A DNA stretch of 64,000 nucleotides from Erythrophleum ivorense (lineage: Eukaryota; Streptophyta; Magnoliopsida; Fabales; Fabaceae). Position 1 is the first letter of the stretch. The number at the start of each line of letters is the position of its first letter. Below, in pieces: positions 44,268 through 55,186 of this stretch. The notes beneath the pieces are model-generated. The model saw nothing but the letters and a program-made list of their open reading frames with translations, was not told the origin of the DNA and searched no databases. Both the position numbers and the translations under genes were made by a program. The stretch spans positions 6,657,501 to 6,721,500 of the forward strand of contig JAIUCV010000076.1 of NCBI GenBank assembly GCA_026724425.1, given 5' to 3'.

Positions 44268-45617
44268 TGAAACAACCAAGCCTTTTTTTTTTTATATATA
44301 ATTAGCCCAGATTAACATTCCCATAAATATTAATCCTCAACAGCTAATTCGACAACACAATGCGGAAGAAAACCAATATTATTAAATCATAAATAATTGT
44401 TCAACAAATAACCAATAAACCAATAACCAATAAAGGAATAACCCTAGCAACCTAAACACCAGGTTTGCTACATTATTAAATAAAGTCTAACACCCTAAGA
44501 ATTCCTGGTCAGCCATAACAATAACGCCAATATCAAATTCCTAATCTCATCATCCTCTTCTCTCGGTCTCTTTCCGCGGAAGAACATTGCTGTTACCTGC
44601 ATCACATTGGAATAGAGATGCGTAAGTATTATCATAAATACTTAGTGAGTGGATCATCCTGCCTACAGGCCAATTACGTCAAACACTAGACAAAACATCA
44701 CAATAATCAACAACAATAACAATGCTCAACATTAATCAACAGTATAAACCATCCCTGTCAGGAAACACCCACGTTTCCTGACACCCAGGTTGGTGTCGAC
44801 CGACACCTCTATGGTGTCGATCGACGCCAGCCTCCCGAGTGTCGATCGACACTCATCGAGTGTCGCTCGACACCGGCTCGACGCCCAGAAACCAACATCA
44901 ACGAAAAACGCATTCCAAATCGCAATAACACAAAATCTAAGGGTTTTCAACGCCCCAATGCTATCAAAACACGAAATCCAGCATAAACAATCTCAAGAAC
45001 ACATCATAAATCCGAAATCACACAATCTCTAACGCTTAACGGACCTACAGTCACGCACTCACCTTATAAACGGATTGGAAAGATGGAGAAGAGATAGAAC
45101 AACGAAGAACAGCAACAAAACGAGTCTCCAAACTCCAAAATCTCTATGGAAATCACCTTTTTCTCTCAAAAACACTTCTGCCTCGAAAACTGAGCCTCTC
45201 TCGCGGCTACAGACTTTTAAATCGCGACCTAGGGCTTTCCTTGCCCCAAACCGAACAAAACCAGCCGACTTGAATCAAACCGGTCGATTTTTCAATAACC
45301 GGTGTCGATCGACACCCTTCCTTGGTGTCGGTCGACACCCATCGACCAAAACCAACCCAACTCAATTCGATCGACTTAAACCGGAAATCAACCCTGATAA
45401 CCGGTGTAGATCGACACCCGAATACTAGTCGTTCAGAAGGATTTAACACACTTTCTTCGCGGTGCTTGAATCTTAAACCGACTGCACAACAATCAAATAA
45501 GAACATGTACAGCCAATCTTCAATTAACACCTCTAAGAGCATGTGCCAACTACTCCCGAACCCCTAGCATCGCCCAACACCACTTCCAAAACAACTTCCT
45601 GGTTCACGGATGTTACA
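44268..45617 (-). repeat. GY-D 5' LTR
   Basis: It is nearly identical to 37208-38556. One palindrome at 45403 has changed to GTGTAGATCGACAC. TSD acatg follows. Confidence 0.93.
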
Positions 45618-47577
45618 ACATGATTCTAAATTTTATAAATACACTTTGAATACTATTTTCTGATACATGAACTATCTTTACTCGATTTTTACCCGCTATA
45701 ATTCTATCATTTACACGTAATGTTCTCGCATACTTAAATGAACAAAATTTTATACACAAATTTGTAAATACATTTCATAAATATTTAGTTATTATTATTT
45801 TCCTTTGAATCTTCGAACACTAACTTTCATTTTTTTTTACTGGGAATTGTTAATTAAACTTAAGAATGTAAAGATGTACCTTAAATGCATAAACTGAAAA
45901 GTCATGAAACAGTTGAAAGGATTTTGTTTTTTATATGCCGCGTGTCAACACCACCATCAAGGAAAAAGTTTACGTGTCAGAAGGAAGGGTAGAGTCCTCT
46001 TATTATAGTATATATTAGAATCCATAATCTTCTAGTGTCATAATACCAAAATGAATCATGCAGCAATGCGAGCGCTCAATTACTCTTGATCTTCACAAAA
46101 TCTCAAAATTTTGAATATAAGGAAACCCTTTGTCCGAATTCGATGAGTGAACTTATTTTGAACCCAAAAATATTTGATTTGTTCCTCTTATATATATATA
46201 CTACGTTGAATTTTTATAACAATTTATAATTGTGTTTATCGTTTTGCCCTAAATAAATTATAGTTTAAAAAAAAATTCTAATGGCATTCTCTGTAAATAA
46301 CATGTAAACAAAAAAATTATTTCTGAAGAATGATGCTCATTGATAGTACAAACTAGATTTTGACTTGCCCAAGTACAGTATAAAAATTTTTTATTCACTT
46401 AGAATGATTCTCATTAATTTTTTTTAAAATAAATAGATATGTTAGAAACTAAAATTATATATTATATTTTTTTAATTAATTTTTATTTTGAAATAATTCA
46501 TTTAGCACGACCTTGTTAAATCTTTTTAGTTGTAAATGTTAGACCAAAGCCCATGATAAAAATCAGTGAGACTAAACCCTATCTGTTAGTGTTGGTTTCT
46601 TGAACAATAATGGGCCCAAATTTCGTTTACACATATTTTTTTTAACTTTTAGTGGCCCAAAGTTTGTCGGTCTCGACATTTATAATTTATAGTTGCCCTA
46701 AAAATAAAAATAAATTATAAGTATCCCCAAATATATAGCTACAATATGTTCCCTTAAGACTCCCACTAGATCCGCCGCATCCTCACAAATCATCTTCAAC
46801 GCTTTCGTCTGAACTCAAAAACGATATTTATTCAGGTTAGATTTCATGGTTGTTTTAATGTCGGTCTGATATATATCATTCTTAATTATGCAGTTTATTG
46901 TTGTTTCGAACATAAGTTTAGATATAGATAGGTTTGAGGATATATACTGTTTATTCTTAGATTAGTTCAAAGCCTTATATGGATTTCAGATTGAAGTTAT
47001 AAAATATTGTAAATTTTATAAGGAATAACTGAAGCCATTTAAAATCTTGTTTCGTCTTGTTTTATTAATTTTGTTGTCACTTCACGTAATCAATTTTGTA
47101 AATTGAGATTAAAATTTACAGAATTTTCTTGCAGATGTTATCCCCTAATAAAAGCCTATCTATATGTAGACAACCAACAAAAGGAAGTTAAGTGTTCCTG
47201 GAAATCGTGTTCATACAGTTTCATTGTGTCTTAGTCTCCTGGGATTCATAAGGAAAGGTACCCACAAAATCTCTTCTTATTAAGTGATATCATTATAAGC
47301 GGACATGTGCATTACGATCATTAGGATCCAAACCTTGAATTATATAAGTCAATGAATACATCAGTAACATAATTTTTTATTCAAATAATGTTATAAATTC
47401 TTGTATTATTTTTTTTTACTATACTAACTTCCTATTACGCTTCGTGTTTCTAGTAGATCGAAGTCAACAGTATGATGTTAATTAAAAGTCAATTGGTTGG
47501 TTAAGTTAGTTGTTATAGGAATCAACATATAAATATATATATATGAGCAAATATGTACCATGTAAGAAAATAATTCC
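45618..47577. other. Host spacer with exon-like segment (copy 2)
   Basis: AT-rich DNA. The part at 46745-46850 looks like a 5' UTR followed by a CAG|GTTAGATTT donor, and TTTTCTTGCAG at about 47124-47134 like an acceptor. 47035-47325 is a diverged copy of 36720-36996 and retains a stretch readable as PQNLFLLSDIIISGHVHYDH plus TAG, but upstream frames are broken. No intact gene is supported. Confidence 0.45.
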
Positions 47578-47865
47578 TGTCACGAAAGTCAATAGACATT
47601 TGCGTGAAGAAGAGAATGTGGAGCCCATCACCATTAAATTTCACAGTAATATTTGTCGAATGTAGTTCTATAAATAAGGTGATTTCGCTTCTCATTATAA
47701 CCACTACAAGTAAAACAATATATTCACTCTTTCTCTCTTCATCTGATTGGTATTCACACTTCTCATTCTTCCCTTTATAAAGATATAATCGCTTTATATT
47801 TTCACTTTATAAACACTTTTATAATTTAATAATTGTTCAAACACTTATATAATATAATTATAACA
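47578..47865 (+). repeat. Copia C 5' LTR
   Basis: TGTCACGAAAG...TAATTATAACA. CTATAAATAAG near 47669 is a TATA candidate. The PBS region starts CGTTATCAGCACGATC directly after it, a sequence seen in many plant copia elements; the tRNA is not assigned. Confidence 0.92.
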
Positions 47866-48325
47866 CGTTATCAGCACGATCACTCTACCACCATGATCCA
47901 AAATTTTAATTATTGTTACCGTTACCGGAGTGAGGCTCCTCAGCCCCATCATCATTTTATTTCTGTTTTTCTAGTGGATGCTTAACAGACCATAATGGAC
48001 GGTTTAACCTCCTAATTAATTTAATTTACTGCTTTTATAATGGACGGTTTAACCTCCTAATTAATTTACTGTTTTTATAATGGATGATTTAGGTCACCAT
48101 TTGCTTATTTACACACACTATTTTTATGGTTGATTTAAGTCAACATAATTATTTATTTTATTTACTTACTCTGTTTTATGGCTGATTTCAATCACCATAT
48201 TTATTTATTTATTTACTTTGCTTTATTTAATTATTTTTTTTATGGTTGATTCATTCACCATATTTATTTATTTACTGTTATAATATGGATGAATCAATCA
48301 CCATATTTTTATCTTTAAACTTAGG
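47866..48325 (+). other. Copia C leader with degenerate 40-60 bp repeats
   Basis: ATAATGGACGGTTTAACCTCC recurs at 47991 and 48038. Related TTATGG(T/C)TGATT(T/C)A...CACCAT units continue to 48310. No ORF. The leader resumes at 53523 after the MULE. Confidence 0.7.
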
Positions 48326-48504
48326 GGAAATTGCCAAAAATAGACCATAAATTGTTTTTTTCTATTCAACTAGACCACAATTTGAAACAATTGCAAAACT
48401 AACCTTTTCTACAGTAACAGTACCTCACACTCTCTTATGAACAAACAAAAAAACGCATGTCACGATTACGATTTTAACCTCCAGACGCTGTGGTAGACAA
48501 ACAT

Positions 48505-49912
48505 GGAGATCTACCATGTAGATCTACCATGTAGATCTACCATGTAGATCTACCAAATAATTAAACTTTAAATTTAAATTATAAATTAAATAAAAAATAA
48601 TTTGACAACAAAACCTGTATGAATAATTAAAAGATAGACATTATCATCTACAAAAAATATGATTGAATACAAATGAATCATTTATAGATAAGTAAAGACA
48701 TTTAGGTTAAAACATATAAATGTGTGAGGTCTACCATGTAGATCTACCAGGTAGATCTACCAGGTAGATCTACCAAATAATTAAATCTTAAATTTAAATT
48801 AAAAATTTGAAAAATAATAATTTGACAAAAAAACTTGTATGAATAATTAAAAGATAGACATTATCATCTACCAAAAATATTATTGCATACAAATGAATCA
48901 TTTATAGATAAGCAAAGATATTTAAGTTAAAACCTATAAATGTGTGAGGTCTACCGGGTACGTCTACCATGTAGATCTACCATGTAGATCTACCACATAA
49001 TTAAATCTTAAATTTAAATTTAAAATTAAAAAAAAAATATTTTTTGAAATATTTTTTTCAGAAATAACGAAATAATAGACATTTAACATCTACTAAAAAT
49101 ATGATCTCAGAAAAATGCATGAATCTATAAATATCATGAATATATAGTTCATAAGGATAAGAGTTTGAGTAGATTGTTTAGGGTTGAATGGTGTAAGTTG
49201 TAGGGTTTTGAAAATTTCTAGACCAATTGTTGTTTTTGGTTTGTTATACGATTCAATGTTCGTTTATTTGTTATCCAAACTGTAAAATGACAATAGGGCA
49301 AGCACATTGTTACAAAATTTTATCTAAATTATTCGATTTAGGGTTTAGGGTAAAGTAGATCTACCATGTAGATCTACCATGTAGATCTACCATGTAGATC
49401 TACCATGTAGATCTACCAAATAATTAATTCTTAAATTTAAATTAAAAATTAAAAAAAAAATAATTTGACAACGAAACCTGTATGAATAAATAAAAGATAG
49501 ACATTATCATCTACAAAAAATATGATTGAATACAAATGAATCATTTATAGATAAGCAAAGACATTTAGGTTAAAACATATAAATGTGTGAGGTCTACCGG
49601 GTACGTCTACCATGTAGATCTACCAAATAATTGAATCTTAAAATTAAATTAAAAATTAAAAAAAATAATTATTTGACAAAAAAACTTGTATGAATAACTA
49701 AAAGATAGACATTATCATCTACCAAAAATATTATTGCATACAAATGAATCATTTATAGATAAGTAAAGACATTTAGGTTAAAATCTATAAATGTGTGAGG
49801 TCTACCGAGTAAGTCTACCACGGAGGTCTACCATGTAGATCTACCATGTAGATCTACCATGTCGATCTACCATGTAGATCTACCATGTCGATCTACCATG
49901 TAGATCTACCAA
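48505..49912. repeat. GTAGATCTACC 13-bp arrays in a ~225-bp higher-order repeat
   Basis: Clusters of three to nine GTAGATCTACCAT units (13 bp) at 48505-48553, 48730-48775, 48948-48994, 49354-49419, 49589-49624 and 49797-49912 alternate with a conserved AT-rich linker (AAATAATTAAA.CTTAAATTTAAATT ... AAAGATAGACATTATCATCTAC ... ATAAATGTGTGAGGTCTACC). Cluster plus linker repeats about every 210-240 bp, except for a unique spacer at 49140-49340. Confidence 0.9.
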
Positions 49913-49926
49913 CCGTTTTATCCTGG

Positions 49927-49947
49927 TATATAAAGGGGAAACCCTAA
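49927..49947 (+). promoter_or_regulatory. MULE promoter: TATA box plus telo-box
   Basis: TATATAAA (49927-49934) is followed by AAACCCTAA (49939-49947) just downstream of the last motif cluster. A pyrimidine-rich leader (CTCTCTTTCATC...) comes next, typical of a plant transcription start. Confidence 0.55.
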
Positions 49948-49967
49948 TTTTGTGAAAAAAAAAAATT

Positions 49968-50554
49968 ATGTGAAACTCTCTTTCATCAACGCCTCTCTCT
50001 CTCTTATCCTCCGTCAATTTCTTCTTCCTCTTCTTCTCCGTTTTGGCCATCATTTTTTCCAATCTTTTCTTCCAGAGACTATGGCGACGCTTCTCTCTTC
50101 CTTTCTCAACTTCAGCTCCATCAGATCTAAAGCTGTACTGTTCTCCTTTCCTGGATCTACTCTCAAATCCTCCAGATATGAAACTCTCCTGAAACGGTGT
50201 TGCGGCGGTCGCGGTTTAGCCATGTAGCATCCCTCGTCTTCCCCTCGGTCCTCGTAGCATCCCTCATGTCCTCTTCCACGACGCTTGGCCAATTTCTAGA
50301 TCCGGTTGCAGGTTCGTTTCTCATGGTTTTGGAATCCAAGGATTCTCTTTTGGGACTTCTTTCTTATGCTTCTTTTGAAATGATTCAACATATCTTATTA
50401 AGGAGCTTCTTAATCAGTTCCATTTGCCATTGTCTTTGGCTTAATATTGAGAGAGGAGCTAGAGAAAGGATTTGGGAAAACAAGGATGGGAGAAAATGAG
50501 ATGGGAATATGCAGTTTTTCTTCCTTCTCTGATCGCCACCGTCACCGCCGCTGT
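49968..50554 (+). pseudogene. MULE first exon, unrecognised protein
   Basis: Candidate starts are near 49968 and at 50081 (MATLLSSFLNFSSIRSKAV). The frame closes at 50227; an overlapping frame (50197-50499) reads FLDPVAGSFLMVLESKDSLLGLLSYASFEMIQHILLRSF, which faintly recalls DUF1985-type sequence found in VANB/VANC proteins, but I would not assert this. A donor-like GCT|GTAAGT lies at 50554. Position and promoter suggest the former VANB/VANC-side gene. Confidence 0.3.
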
Positions 50555-50599
50555 AAGTTTTTCTCTCTCGATCTGTAATAAATTGAGGTTTTGTTTTCT

Positions 50600-51300
50600 C
50601 AGATCTGTGGTAGACCTCTGTTGTAGACCTCTGTTGTAGACCTCTGTTGTAGACCTCTGTGGTAGACCTCTGTTGTAGACCTCTGTTGTAGACCTCTGTG
50701 GTAGACCTCTGTGGTAGAGATTATGGGTAAAACCCTTTATTTGCTTGGATCTTCCATAGTTTGTCTTCTCTGAAAACAAATTGAAATTTTATGTTGTTTG
50801 TGAAGGTTTTTCAATTTAGGAGCTGGTCAGTAGACAGATCCAGTAGACCTTTATTCTTATGCTTTTCATGCACTTAGACCTTTCCAGTAGACCTTTTCAG
50901 TAGACCTTTCCAGTAGACCTTTTCAGTAGACCTTTCCAGTAGACCGATTACGTAGACCTTTGCAGTAGACAGATCCAGTAGACCTTTACTCTTATGCTTT
51001 TCATGCACTTAGACCTTTCCAGTAGACCTTTGCAGTAGACCTTTCCAGTAGACCGATTACGTAGACCTTTGCAGTAGACAGTTGCAGTAGACAGATGAAG
51101 TAGACAGATGCAGTAGACCTTTATTCTTATGCTTTTCATGCGCGTAGACCGTTTCAGTAGACCTTTCCTGTAGACCTATCCAGTAGACCTATCCAGTAGA
51201 CCGTTGAAGTAGACCGTTGCAGTAGACCGTTGCAGTAGACCTTTCCAGTAGACCTTTATTCTTATGCTTTTCATGTCTTCAGCGTTCTAACGTGCATGTA
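50600..51300. repeat. GTAGACCT 13-bp array, right side
   Basis: Nine GTAGACCTCTGTT units lie at 50607-50720. Then GTAGACCTTTCCA-type units (13 bp) with the variants GTAGACAG and GTAGACCG lie at 50828-51255. A 120-170 bp super-unit including TTATTCTTATGCTTTTCATG recurs at 50850, 50985, 51120 and 51255. If the flanking splice sites are real, this is intronic. Confidence 0.9.
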
Positions 51301-51320
51301 TATTTCAAAAATATTTTCAG

Positions 51321-51438
51321 CACATGGATGCAGTCTTGGACTTGTTTCGTCAGCGCATGAAATTGCACCCGGAATGATTTAGGAGTGAGCGAATCTGCTT
51401 CGCGGACCACCAGAACGTGATTGGGATGATCTGGAGAT
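51321..51438 (+). pseudogene. Ulp1-protease-like exon remnant in the MULE
   Basis: After the acceptor ATATTTTCAG the frame reads HMDAVLDLFRQRMKLHPE, a TGA, then FRSERICFADHQNVIGMIW. This pattern (HMDA-x-DxxRxR...F-x-SER-x-CF-x-DH) occurs at the start of the Ulp1-like C48 peptidase domain in plant MULE-encoded ULP-like genes (Kaonashi). Catalytic residues would lie downstream and are not found. Confidence 0.5.
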
Positions 51439-51729
51439 ATAGCTAGCTAGATATCTTTGCATATTAACTGGGTTTACTTTGGAAAAGCGTTATGGTACCA
51501 TTTTTTCTGTGTACCTAAATGTTTTCGGAGTAGACCTCTAATGTAAATCTCGAATTAGTGCAAGTGTTCTGATACATGAAAAAGCTGCATAGGTTGCGAC
51601 TCGTATTAACTTAGATAAAAAAAACATGAAAAAGCTGGAGACCTCCTGCGTAGACCTACCGCGTAGACCTCGTTTTCAGTCTACATCTTCGTTGTTCACC
51701 TAAATCAGTGCAAACGATTCAATTTTTAA

Positions 51730-51951
51730 AAACACATGTAATCACATCTGGCAATGGATAAGATATCTACACCAGCTCTGCTTCCATATCCAACATATAG
51801 TCAGACTGTACCATTCTCACAAGCTCCTCATGGGTACAACCATCCCGCAAGTAGAACACTCTCCCTCCTTTTCCTTTATCCACCTCAAAATGCCATGACA
51901 TGTTTTCTACCATCAGCCATTTTTCATAGACGGAAGCTAAACAAACCATTT
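51730..51951 (-). pseudogene. MULE transposase N-terminal exon, antisense
   Basis: After the acceptor TTGTTGCAG at 51952 the minus strand reads MVCLASVYEKWLMVENMSWHFEV, KGGRVFYLRDGCTHEELVRMV and SDYMLDMEAELV, then TAG, ISYPLPDVI. This is the usual N-terminal pattern of MuDR-type plant transposases (GxW...W.F..D...R.V.L..G.T.EEL..MV..D..LD....VELSYSLP). The DDE core is absent from the element. Confidence 0.65.
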
Positions 51952-52217
51952 CTGCAACAAAAACAAACAAACAAAACAACATAAGTAGAGTAGACCTAAG
52001 CAGTAGACCTAACGTGTAGACCTCCACATCGGTCTACCAATAAATTAAGCTAGTTAACTAATTTAAAAGAAAACCGAATAGAGCCTTAATCACACCAAAT
52101 GAACATTTGAAACTCATATATAAGCAAGTAAACAAGTTAAAAAACCCAACTGTTCAAGAAAAATTTCAAAATACTAGATATATTGACCAAAAAAACGATT
52201 TACAAAATAACACATAA

Positions 52218-53012
52218 TAGTAGACCTACAACGTAGATCTACGTCGTAGACCTACAACGTAGATCTACGTCGTAGACCTCAACTGAGGTCTATCCACGTG
52301 GAGGTTAGTTTTGCAATTGACCGAGAAAAATGTTTTTGACCGGAGGTCTACCGCGGAGGTCTACTCCACGTGGAGGTTAGTTTTGCAATTGATCGAAAAA
52401 AATGTTTGTTGTGGTAGACCTCGTTTTGATTAGTAGACCTCTTAATTGGTCTACGGAGCAAAACGAGGTCTACCATTTAGATCTACCGCAAAAAGTAGAC
52501 CTCAAAATGGTTAGTTTTCAGTTGACCCAAGTTTGACTTTCCTCTGGTAGACCTTTTCTGTAGACCTCAATTTTTTTGCGTTGACCAGATATTTTAGTAG
52601 ACCTCACCTGAGGTCTACCAGACCCCGTAGACCTCACCTGAGGTCTACCAGACCCCGTAGACCTCACCTGAGGTCTACCAGACCCCGTAGACCTTAACGG
52701 TAGACCTTTTTTTTTGTAGGTAGACCTAAGCCGTAGACCTCCAACAAACATTTTTCTCGATCAATTGCAAAACTAACCTCCACGTGGAGTAGACCTCCAC
52801 ATCGGTCTACAGGAAAAAACATTTTTCTCGATCAATTGCAAAACTAACCTCCACGTGTAGTAGACCTAAGTGGAGGTCTACGACTAGTTTTTTTTTTTTT
52901 GCAAAGGAAATGGCAACGGTTGACCAGTAGACCTCAACTGAGGTCTACTACGTAAAGTAGACCTCAACTGAGGTCTACTAAGTCATAGTAGACCTCAACT
53001 GAGGTCTACATT
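52218..53012. repeat. Inverted GTAGACCTC...GAGGTCTAC pairs and 30-bp tandem
   Basis: Motifs occur as facing pairs with 2-4 nt between arms, for example GTAGACCTCACCTGAGGTCTAC, repeated three times at a 30-bp period (52597-52686), and GTAGACCTCAACTGAGGTCTAC three times at 52925-53010. Each pair could form a 9-bp-arm hairpin. Confidence 0.9.
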
Positions 53013-53522
53013 CGCGGACCAAAACTGAAAATCTTAGAATTTTGGAAGAAAAGTTACATGGGCGTTGGAGAAAGGCTATTCGAGGGCTGATAACTTCGAT
53101 TTAAGCCTTCAGTAACGAGCTCCGATCGTTGCTGTAAGCTAAACAATCGGAAATGCCAAGATCCAAGATTTGAGTTTGCTTATAGAGTTTTTGGGATGAA
53201 AATGGGGAGAAAATGGAAGAATAAGAGTTTATGAGTTGAGAGAATGAGAAATGGTAGCTCAAAAGTGAATTTTCGGAGCATTAACAGCTCCAAATTGAGC
53301 GAAAATGGTGGTTGACAATATTGATGATATGGCATTTTGGAAATTAAGTGTAGAAGATGAGGGATATTTGGTCTTTATGCAGCTCTCGTAGACCTCTGTT
53401 GAGGTCTACCACTCGAAATAGTAATGGCATTCTCGTAAATAATTGGACAAAAAATTAAAAAAAATTGAAGAGGTTAGTTTTGCATTTGACTTCAATTTGT
53501 GGTGTAAAAGTGAAAACAGCCC

Positions 53523-54008
53523 AACTTATGTTTAGATCATAATTGCTGTTAAATTTTTATTTTTATATCTAAACTACGAAATAATCTTTTCTAGCATGAT
53601 AAAATTATTATATATTTATACAATTATTTTTCTATTCCAACTGTCATAAAGTAAAATTTTAAAGTTTTTCTTTACTCTCCAACGGCTACATAACGGCTAC
53701 TGTACAGTATTTTCTAATCTATAAATACACTTATATTTCACTCAAACATTTCTCTTCTCTTCAAATCCTCTCCAAAAAAAAAATGTTTCATCCGTTTTTA
53801 ATTTTTGTAATAGGATATATTTTTGTTGCAATTTATAGTTTATATATTGGAGAATTTTCTCCCGAAGAATCTGTGATGATTTTTATGTTATTGTTTTATA
53901 CAATTGTATTTCTTGTAATCTCATTGTTTATTCCAGCACCACGCATATTTTAAATTAATAAAATTATCTTTCTAATAATGTTTTGTGTTATTTTATTTTA
54001 GACATTTA
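53523..54008 (+). other. Copia C leader, 3' part
   Basis: AT-rich leader ending TTATTTTATTTTAG|ACATTTAATGG, an acceptor-like site just before the gag ATG at 54009. A (A)AAATG short frame at 53782 is not supported as a gene. Confidence 0.5.
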
Positions 54009-54985
54009 ATGGCAAACATCGAGAAGCTCCAATTTCCGGCCTTGGATATCAATGGTGCAAATTATATTTCTTGGACCACGAATGTCGAACTTCATTTGGA
54101 ATCTCTAGCGTTGTCAGAAACCATAAAAGAGAACAATGAATCGACGGCCCAAGAAAAGGCGAAATCGGTGATCTTCCTTAGAAGACACCTTGATGAGAGC
54201 ATCATATATGATTATGCCCACATGAGGGACCCCAAAGAGCTCTGGAAGTCTCTGAAAGATCGGTTTGATCATCAGAAAGACATAACACTTCCACTTGCTC
54301 GGGATGAGTGGCAAACTCTGAGGTTCCAAGACTTTGACAAAGTGATAGACTATAATTCCGCCGTGTTGGGAATTGTGGCCAAACTGAAATACTGTGGTGA
54401 AACCATAACGGAAGCTCAAATGCTCGAGAAGACTTAAACCACATTCCACAAGAATCACATCACCCTGCAACAACAATATAGGTTGCGGGGATACACCAAA
54501 TTTTCTGATTTGATTGTGGCGCTCCTAATAGCGGAGAAGAATAGTGAGCTTCTCATAAAGAATCACATGACTCGACCTACTGGGTCCAAAGCATTTCCTG
54601 AAGCAAACGCATTGGATGTTAAGAAAACGGTGAAGGAAAACAAATCCTTCCGAGGTCGTGGCGGTCGAAACAATCGCGGACGTGGGAGATACAATCCGAA
54701 ATACAAAAGGTCATTCCAATGGAACCACTCTGAACACACTTCAGAAAAAGAGCACCAAGGAAATACCTCCCAGAAGCGAGAGACCATTTGTTACAGGTGC
54801 GGTACCAAAGGCCATTGGTATCGGCAATGCCGTACTCCTACGCACCTTTGTACATTGTACAATCCGCCAAAGGCATAGGAAAAGGAAAAGAAGTGAACCT
54901 TGCAGAACACTCTGAGGGAACAACTCACCTCGATGCTTCTGACTTTGCAAATGATTTCGATGACACCGCCCCATCAGAAATCTGA
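54009..54985 (+). pseudogene. Copia C gag
   Basis: ATG at 54009 starts MANIEKLQFPALDINGANYISW. UBN2-type gag: LDESIIYDYAHMRDPKELWKSL, LPLARDEWQTLRFQDFDKVIDYNSAV, ITEAQMLEKT. TAA at 54435-54437 interrupts the same frame, which continues TTFHKNHITLQQQYRLRGYTKFSDL. The zinc knuckle CYRCGTKGHWYRQC lies at 54789-54830. After a stop at 54878 the C-terminus (GKEVNLAEHSEGTTHLDASDF) is in another frame. Confidence 0.9.
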
Positions 54986-55184
54986 AATATCTTTCATGTG
55001 ACTCTTGAAAATTCCAACGATTGTGATATAAATAATTGCCATTTGTGTAAAATTAATAATGCTTGCATTATCTACTTATGTATAATTATTATGTGCTGCT
55101 CAAGTATTAATGTATAACTATTTTGTGTTTTTGTTTGATTAATAAAATTATCTTATTTTATATAACTTGTTTTGTTGATCTCAG
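54986..55184 (+). other. AT-rich intron-like spacer between gag and pol
   Basis: About 200 bp, strongly AT-rich, with AATAAA-like signals (55141) and ending TTGTTGATCTCAG|AAATGG. It fits the spliced gag/full-length expression mode described for Arabidopsis Ty1/copia elements. No clear donor site was fixed. Confidence 0.45.
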
Positions 55185-55186
55185 AA

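Larger units (their letters stand above)
37208..45617 (-). mobile_element. GY-D: young Tekay-type chromovirus
   Basis: The LTRs are 37208-38556 and 44268-45617 (about 1350 bp, about seven differences seen). TSD acatg lies at 37203-37207 and 45618-45622. The PBS is for tRNA-iMet and the PPT is AGTGGGGGAGAAT (minus) at 38557-38569. Gag (one TAG), an apparent 113-nt intron and a long uninterrupted pro-pol with chromodomain-like C-terminus follow. Apart from one nonsense codon it looks close to intact. Confidence 0.93.
48326..53522. mobile_element. VANDAL/Kaonashi-like MULE packed with GTAGAYCT motifs
   Basis: The left end GGAAATTGCCAAAAATAGACC and the right end (reverse complement GGCTGTTTTCACTTTTACACC) share a following block, ACCACAATTTGAA...GCAAAACTAACC, in inverted orientation, so the TIRs are short and degenerate. 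Flanks AACTTAGG and AACTTATG form an imperfect 8-bp duplication. Inside are a promoter-like region, an Ulp1-like exon, an antisense MULE transposase exon and roughly a hundred GTAGA(C/T)CT motifs. The coding parts are decayed. It inserted into the copia C leader. Confidence 0.7.

Noticed and set aside
50081..50227. A nuclear-encoded plastid protein beginning MATLLSSFLNFSS
   Set aside because: Ser-rich start resembles a transit peptide by composition only; the frame ends after about 48 codons with no downstream domain.
50459..50779. ORF with RSTTEVYNRGLPQ repeats, and similar RST-rich ORFs at 50948-51139 and 52518-52751
   Set aside because: Translations of the GTAGACCT DNA array; frame is not conserved and no start context or domain is seen.
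50600..51300. Regular short repeats resembling a CRISPR array
   Set aside because: 13-bp units with 4-5 bp variable parts in a plant transposon; no 25-40 bp direct repeat with unique spacers, and the genome is eukaryotic.
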